Shown in pieces: positions 58,107-64,000 of a stretch of DNA of 64,000 nucleotides; positions within the stretch are counted from its first letter, which is position 1, and the number at the start of each line of letters is the position of its first letter. Under the pieces are notes generated by a model. The model was not told where the DNA came from. It worked only from the letters and a program-made list of their open reading frames with translations, and searched no databases. The translations under genes and the position numbers were made by a program. Origin of the DNA: Capsicum annuum (taxonomy: Eukaryota > Streptophyta > Magnoliopsida > Solanales > Solanaceae); NCBI RefSeq assembly GCF_002878395.1, contig NC_061121.1, positions 13,730,594 to 13,794,593 on the forward strand. Reading direction: 5' to 3'.

Positions 58107-58700
58107 AGATCAACCTTAGAGGTCGTGGGAGCCTATCAGTGATTCACCATCTAGATCTTAAAAATGCAAGTGAAAGACCAGGTATGGTATACACACTTTT
58201 TCCTACTCCTCTACTAGCAACGAAGCACCCCGTACACACCTGGGTATTCTATAAGCTTTATTTTTTCTTTCTTTCTTTATGACCAAGAAATCCATTAGGA
58301 CCATATATAGCCTTCAAAACTCGGGACATTGGGTCTGTCTTCTACCCTTCTCCACTAAATACCAAACTTAATTCACACGACCCATAGCTCAAGCCTGTGA
58401 CCTAAGTAACAAGTCCCTCTACCTTAGAGGTCGTGAGAGGAGCATATCAGTAATTAGTCATGTACACCCACTTTTCCCTACTGCTCTACTAGCAAAGGAG
58501 CACCTTCGCACACTTGGGTGTGGTATAAGCCCATCTAGTTATTCTTTTTTTTTTTTTTTTTTTGTTAATGACCAAGAAATCCAGCAGGAGCCCACAGCCT
58601 TCAAAACTCAAAAGACAACGGGTACTGTCCGTCCTCTGTCCTTCTCCACTTAAATACCAGACCTAATTCGCACGGAACAGAGGTCAAACCTGAGACCTAG
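58107..58700. repeat. Direct duplication of about 320 bp
   Basis: ACCTTAGAGGTCGTG starts both copies (about 58110 and 58428). Shared blocks in order are CTACTAGCAA, GACCAAGAAATCCA, CCTTCAAAACTC, CCTTCTCCACT and ACCTAATTC. A long T run (58538-58563) and a TTTC run (58258-58277) sit at equivalent positions. No gene is recognised; the small frame at 58079-58282 is a chance ORF. Confidence 0.7.
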
Positions 58701-58782
58701 TTAACAAATCCCTCAACTCGTGTCACTTGAATTAAGCCATGGGGTTAAGCCCATCTAGGTTTTCATATAGCTAATTCTTAAG

Positions 58783-58995
58783 GGTATGGCCTCATGGTCA
58801 ATGAAATAGTTGAGAGCCATGAGATCTCAAGCCCAAATTCCAGCACTATGTGTTTTCTTCTTACATGTGTTAGCCTCTGTGGATAGAGCTACCTAGTAGC
58901 TATTGCTGGTGGGAGTTTGTAGGGTGTCTGGTAGAATTAGTCAAAGTATCCAAAAGCTGACCAGGACACCACGTTCATCCAAAAAAAAAAAAAAA
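58783..58995 (+). mobile_element. tRNA-derived SINE (Solanaceae type)
   Basis: About 213 bp ending in A15 (58981-58995). Box A-like TGGCCTCATGG (58787-58797) and box B-like AAGCCCAAATTCC (about 58830-58845) have normal spacing for an internal RNA polymerase III promoter. The body has the words TAGCCTCTGTGGATAGAGCTA, GCTGGTGGGAG and CCAGGACACCACG that I associate with Solanaceae SolS SINEs. Target-site duplications are not obvious. The subfamily cannot be fixed without a search. Confidence 0.75.
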
Positions 58996-59744
58996 GCTTA
59001 CTTTATACAAACTAGAGCAAATATAAAATCGAAAGCAAATAAGAGCAAGTATAAACTTGAAAAATTATATGACCAATAATATCACAGCATTATAACCGTA
59101 TATAATAATATTCGAGTTTAAGGGTTTTGGCAGAGACAAACACAGCATTACAAACCCAAATCCACTAATATTTGGTGTTATTGTGCCCATTAAAATTCAT
59201 TGAAAAAAGTGGATAAAAGTTTTTGTCGAATAATATATAGAAAGAAAGAGGGGATATATGTAGAAAAAATACATACAGTTCGATTCCGACAGGAGATCGC
59301 CGAGATGGAGGAGAAGAGAAGACCGCAGAGAGATTTTGGCAAGAAATATTACGCAGACGTTGGGTCGAAAGTCGAATTTGGTCTTTATTTGTTAAGTAAA
59401 ACTTAGCTCTAGTCTACTTCAGCCACAATTACATCCCATCTCGATTTTTTTTAAAATTCCGTAAAATCTCGATTTTAAGTTTTCCTGATGCATAATATTA
59501 AAAAAAATACAAATTTAATAATACATCCTATTAATTAACAACTGTGCCATAATTATGAAAATTAACAAAATTAAGAAACAATTAACTCTTCATATCTTCT
59601 AATTAACAGTTAAATATCCCAAAAAGATAATTTCGTTAATAATGCTTTTTCTTAAAAAAATATTCATCTCCATATTCAACATCCAAAGTCATTCTTCTTA
59701 GTTTTTCTCTTTTTTATTTACTGTAATTTTTTATTTTTCAATAA
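58996..59744. other. Low-information AT-rich stretch with a short open frame
   Basis: Contains an open frame at 59200-59406 whose later part, MEEKRRPQRDFGKKYYADVG, has gene-like composition (59305-59406). It is flanked by AT-rich sequence and has no recognisable domain; it may be a captured exon piece. Otherwise nothing is recognised. Confidence 0.25.
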
Positions 59745-60586
59745 TTTGCAATGAATATATCGGTGGATTACGACATTTCGGTATTTGAGTTGATGATGTC
59801 AAGTACAAAGGATATAAGAGTGATGGCACTATAATAGGTGAACATGTAACGTACGAAAAAATGATTTCTGTCATTGCAGCAATACTTGAAATTGATGAAA
59901 AAAGGAAAAAAATTGAAGCTCGATACATTGTTGATGGTAATTCAGCTTCATTGTTGATTCGTAATGATATGGGGGTGAAGCTATATATCAAAGTTAAGAA
60001 AAGTATTCCAAGTTTCGCGATGTATCCACTATGCATAAGTACAATCGATAAAGATGAAACGAAGATGTTTGAGGGTGAAACTATTCAACTCCATTGTTGA
60101 TTCGTAATGATATGGGGGTGAAGCTATATATCGAAGTTAAGAAAAGTATTCCAAGTTTCGGGATGTATCCACTATGCATAAGTACAATCGATAAAGATGA
60201 AACAAAGATGTTGTTTGAGGATGAAACTGGGCCAGTTATGTGTTTAGAGTCTACTAATACGGAAAGTCTAGCATTAGCTCTTGTTGATTCTGATATTTCA
60301 AAACCTTCGTCTTTGATCGACATTACGATGAACAAAATAATTTCAGATTAAAAGAATTCAGATGTTAAGGAAGGTCAAATACATAAGGACAGAAAAACAT
60401 TAATTTCTGTGACGGCAAAGTATGTCATTGATTATTCTTTCAACTTTAAAGCCAAAAGATACAGCAAACAAAGGTATATATCTAATGTTTAATGTATTAG
60501 AAGAAAATATATATATATCTTGATACGAAAAGTCTAGCATTAACTCTTGTTGATTCTGATCTTTCAGAGGCTTCATCTTTGATCAA
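59745..60586 (+). pseudogene. Second MuDR-like transposase N-terminal fragment
   Basis: The reading SDGTIIGEHVTYEKMISVIA, ASLLIRNDMGVKLYIEVKK and FGMYPLCIST resembles the N-terminal (PB1-like) domain of MuDR-type transposases. A later part, EGQIHKDRKTLISVTAKYVI (60374-60435), resembles the start of the MuDR domain. A 143-bp tandem duplication (59949-60091 and 60092-60234) shifts the frame. A third partial copy of a later stretch (AAAGTCTAGCATTA, from 60528) lies next to E9. A stop separates the two domains (60349-60351). Confidence 0.5.
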
Positions 60587-62589
60587 TGTCATACCCCCTT
60601 TTTAACGTACTCCAAAAAATGGTATATTTTTAAGTTCGAAAGGGTTTTATTACTTAATTGACAAGAAATGAGAATTTGTTTCGGAAAAGGGTTATTTATT
60701 CAGAGTCGCTACTTGGCATAATCCGGTGTGCCAAGTCACCTTTGGAAAATCCTTTTCGAAACCATTTGACTCTTAAACTGGTTTACGAACAGAGATTTCG
60801 GCTAAGGAATTCTGTTGACCGAGGGGAAGGTGTTAGGCACCCCTCGATCCCGTGGTTTGACCACGGTCGCTTGGCAGAGCGTATCGGCTAAATTGACGTT
60901 GCAAATGCATAAACCACACAAAGCACACAAAAATAATCACTCAAGCAAACAAAACAAAATAATCCAAAATACAAAGTCCAGTCCAATTATACAGTTCGAA
61001 ATAAAAAATACTGAAATAACCTACACTAGTCCTAAACCATGCTTTACCCGATGCCTCGGGCCTTGATCACGAACATCCTTAGCGTACAAAATTCTTCAGG
61101 GCATTCCCCGGTGAGCAAATACAAATTACCTCGGGGCATTCCCCGATTAAATAAATACACTTTCCAAATACGATAAATAAGACATTTAACAAATATTCCA
61201 ATCATTCCAACACTACACCAATCCTAAACTTGCCTACCCAAGCTTACTGTTTGCCTACCCGCTCGACGACATATCGCATTCAACATCAATAATGTATCAA
61301 AAATATTATAATATTCACTTTTATCAATTTTCGATTCCCGTCCCCAAATTTATTTCAACCAATCGCACCATTGAAACTAATCAACATCTTTCATCAATAC
61401 CACCGGAGTCACATCGCCAAACACGTGATCATAACAACAACAACATCAGACAATTACAATCACCTAACACATAATCATAGCCATTTAAACAAAAATAAAA
61501 TAAAGAAGAAAGTACGGGAGTAAAGAGATGGACCTCAATGATGATTTTATTCCAAATATCAGTCGATCGAGAACAAGAAGATGAGTCCGCGTGCCAAAGA
61601 ATCTCGATTCGGAACCTCAACTCAAACCCCCAACTCCGGTATGCATCCCTTTTACCATCTTTCAATGACCCCAAGATAAAATAACTCAGAACAGACAATA
61701 CACGAACAAAAATCCGCTAAGAGCAGTGAACCAACAAATATCTAAATTTTACAAGAAAACCAAGACTTCTCCCTCACAGCTCTCTCTCTCTCTCTCTCTC
61801 TCAATTTTCCCCTCTCTTGTCGATTTCTCTCTCAAACCCGTAACCGAATCGCAATTGGGTTGCCGTTGGCAACTCACCGGAGCTCCGAATCAGTGTAGAC
61901 TTGCCGGAACAGTGACTGAAAAACAACTAAACGGTCGGATTTTGGCTATATCTCGTCCAGAAATCGAAGGAAAATAAAGATATTTGGGCGATTACGAGAC
62001 TGATTCGAACAGCTGACACTAAAATTGAGTCCGACACTTAGGTCACCGGTAAAAAAGCTTGAACGGAAATTTGATTTCTCGCCGCTTTCACTATTCCTTC
62101 GCCGGATTCCGCCAAACGCCCTCCATTAATTCGTTTCTCCTTACTAAGTGTGTGTGTGTGTGTTATTCGTGATGTCTATGTGTTAATGGTGTGAGGTTAA
62201 GAAGATGATGGAAGAAGAAAATTTTTTTTTGGGATCTGCTCTTTTTTTTTTTTTTGGGTTCCTGATCCTCCTTTTTTGTGAGAGCATGTGTGTATATATT
62301 GTGAGGTTGGGTAGTGGTGAGGTAGGGTAGGTGGGGTCATGTGGGTATGGGGTAGGGGGTAGGGGGTAGGGGGTAGGGTGTGGGGTGGTGAGGTGGTTTA
62401 TTTTGATTGGGTAGGTTGTTAGGATAAGATAGAATTAGTTAGGATAGGTTTTGTTAGGGATTTTTGTTATTATTATTTTTTTTTTGGTATTTTGTGAGGG
62501 TATAATAACATGGGTGAGGATACACGGTAGGATAAAAATAAAATGGGTAAAAACGACATCGGGGAGGGACGAAATTAGGTGTCTACATC
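60587..62589 (-). repeat. E9 3' LTR
   Basis: 2003 bp bounded on the minus strand by TGTAGACACC (62589) and GGGGGTATGACA (60587). It contains a CT run (61779-61802), a TG run (62148-62162) and a GGGGTAG array (62349-62390). The plus-strand segments with CGGGGCATTCCCCG words lie at 61095-61155. Open frames such as 61292-61474 and 61726-61977 have no domain and I read them as LTR noise. It is placed as the 3' LTR because a polypurine tract lies beside 62590. Confidence 0.75.
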
Positions 62590-62604
62590 ATGCCCCCTTT
62601 GGAT
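62590..62604 (-). promoter_or_regulatory. E9 polypurine tract
   Basis: Minus strand reads CAAAGGGGGCATGA immediately before the LTR start TGTAGACACC, the expected plus-strand primer position for a minus-oriented element. Confidence 0.7.
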
Positions 62605-63115
62605 GTAAACACGAAGTGTTTTCAGGCAAAGAAGTAGACAGCGAGACCAAATTTTGACCCGACCATTATTTAAAGAAAGAAACAGAAGGAAGAAGGACAA
62701 CCGGGTCTTGATTTAAGATATCCTTCCTACCTAAATTATGAGAGAATCAAGTCACGGGTATTTCAAAGGATTGGAAGAGGTGGACTATACCGAGTTGGAG
62801 AGTCGAGTGAGGCTCCATCGAGGTTCCGGTCCGCGGCTCTGTTATTACATCAAAATGAAAATTACAAGTTAAAACATAAATGAAATTACAAAAATCCTAT
62901 CTATACAGCTCCTGTTGGCTCTTGACTCGACTTTTATCACCCTATTTTTCAGGCGGGCCCCTGACTTGCAATATCTTTCAACTTGTTGCTTGGCGTTCAA
63001 TTGCTTCGCTTTGTTGCTTGACTTTTCGTTTCTTCACCCTATTCTCCAGGCGGGCTCCTGACTTGCTATTTCATCATCCTGTTCTTCAAGCGGGCTCCTG
63101 ACTTACTATTTCATT
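62605..63115 (-). other. E9 3' internal region, no recognised gene
   Basis: Non-coding 3' part of the element. At 62940-63110 a 40-50-bp unit with CAGGCGGGCTCCTGACTTGC recurs about four times, an evident relative of the 37-bp array that follows. Confidence 0.6.
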
Positions 63116-63120
63116 TATAA

Positions 63121-63966
63121 AAGTGTGGTCCCATTTTCCAGGAGGGACCTGAACATAAAGTAAAATCCCATTTTTCAGGAGGGTCCTGAACAGAAAGTAA
63201 AATCTCATTTTTCAGGAGGGTCCTGAACTGAAAGTAAATTCCCATTTTTTAGGAGGGTCCTGAACAGAAAGTAAAATCCCATTTTTTAGGAGGGTCCTGA
63301 ACTGAAAGTAAAATCTCATTTTTCAGGAGGGTCCTGAGAAGAAAGTAAAATCCCAATTTTCAGAAGGGTCCTGAGCAGAAAGTAAAAATCCCATTTTTCA
63401 GGAGGGTCCTGAGCATAAAGTAAAATTCCATTTTTCAGGAGGGTCCTGAGCATAAAGTAAAATCCCATTTTTCAGGAGGGTCCTGAGCATAAAGTAAAAT
63501 CCTATTTTCAGGAGGTCCTAGACATAAAGTAAATTCCCATTTTTCAGGAGAGTCCTGAACATAAAGTAAATTCCCATTTTTCAGGAGGGTCCAGAACTGA
63601 AAGTAAATTCCCATTTTTCAGGAGGGTCTTGGACATAAAGTAAATTCCCATTTTTCAGGAGGGTCCTAAACAGAAAGTANNNNNNNNNNNNNNNNNNNNN
63701 NNNNNNNNNNNNNNNNNNNNNNNNNNNNNNNNNNNNNNNNNNNNNNNNNNNNNNNNNNNNNNNNNNNNNNNNNNNNNNNTTTTCAGGAGGGTCCTGAACA
63801 GAAAGTAAAATCCCATTTTTCAGGAGGGTCCTGAACATAAAGTAAAATCCCATTTTTTAGGAGGGTCCTGAACTGAAAGTAAATTTCCATTTTTCAGGAG
63901 GGTCCTGGACTGAAAGTAAAATCCCATTTTTCAGGAGGGTCCTGAACATAAAGTAAAATCCCATGG
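63121..63966 (-). repeat. 37-bp hairpin minisatellite in E9
   Basis: About 20 visible units at 37-bp spacing, each holding TCAGGAGGGTCCTGA (6-bp perfect stem, GGG loop) and a spacer like ACAGAAAGTAAAATCCCATT. Spacer variants (GAACAG, GAACTG, GAGCAT, GAACAT) cluster, suggesting local homogenisation. A 100-N gap interrupts the array. The minus-strand frame 63581-63853 is repeat sequence running through the gap. Confidence 0.9.
63680..63779. other. Assembly gap of exactly 100 N
   Basis: The run is exactly 100 N inside a 37-bp array. The flanking repeat phases are not reconciled by 100 bases (about 10 plus a multiple of 37 would be needed), so it is a placeholder of unknown true length. Confidence 0.95.
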
Positions 63967-64000
63967 ATGTGCATTTCCAATGGTAGCTGAATTAAGTGAA

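Noticed and set aside
62349..62390. Interstitial telomere repeat
   Set aside because: The unit is GGGGTAG-like in short irregular runs, not TTTAGGG, and lies in an LTR.
63121..63966. CRISPR-like appearance of regular repeats and spacers
   Set aside because: Spacers are near-identical variants of one sequence, and the context is a plant retrotransposon; this is a minisatellite.

Overview
The window is plant nuclear heterochromatin, most likely from a member of the Solanaceae. It is AT-rich and contains no clearly intact housekeeping gene. It is packed with LTR retrotransposons whose primer-binding sites match initiator tRNA-Met, a tRNA-derived SINE with Solanaceae-type box A/box B layout, RTE-type LINE tails ending in TTG/CAA repeats, a Mutator-like element (MULE) and several MITEs. 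Family assignments rest on recognition by eye; no database search was possible.

Layout. Positions 1-3659 are copy A of a segmental duplication: the 3' end of an LTR, then about 2.8 kb of unique-looking flank carrying a hAT insertion and a LINE tail. Positions 3660-6612 hold a small GC-richer segment and a CACTA-like element end with an array of palindromic GACCACAAGTGGTC words. At about 6615 a decayed Ty3/Gypsy element (here E0) begins in mid-protease. Its pol is split by three later insertions: E2, a chromovirus-type Gypsy (8374-16079, TSD GGCTT); a solo LTR (16210-18692, TSD ATAGG); and E3, a very large non-autonomous element with about 5-kb LTRs (19040-31909). E0 resumes at 31910, and its 3' LTR ends at 34480.

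Copy B of the duplication follows E0. It is cut into pieces by further insertions: E6 (35712-49604, minus strand, about 2.4-kb LTRs, TSD ATTCG/ATTCA), which itself contains E7 (40851-47043, plus strand); a PIF/Harbinger-like MITE (49734-50536, TSD TAC); an AT-rich insert (about 50687-51289); and a 6-kb MULE (51657-57652, 9-bp TSD). Copy A serves as the empty-site reference for all of these.

The MULE is the most gene-like part. It holds a decayed MuDR transposase N-terminus on the minus strand, a two-exon GRF-type zinc-finger gene with a coiled coil and a C-terminal membrane segment, a frameshifted plus-strand gene start behind a 5'-UTR intron, a hAT MITE, and a foldback of about 0.96 kb directly upstream of the GRF gene. 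The right end holds a tandem duplication, a SINE, a second MuDR-like fragment, and the 3' LTR and 3' internal region of a minus-strand retrotransposon (E9) with a 37-bp minisatellite interrupted by a 100-N assembly gap.

The observation I rate highest is that three related but distinct LTR families (solo LTR, E6, E7) each carry, just upstream of the likely transcription start, a cluster of a different, family-specific palindromic GC-richer word. No complete new defence or metabolic system is visible. Apart from the GRF gene, all recognisable coding sequence is fragmentary transposon pol, gag or transposase with stops and frameshifts.
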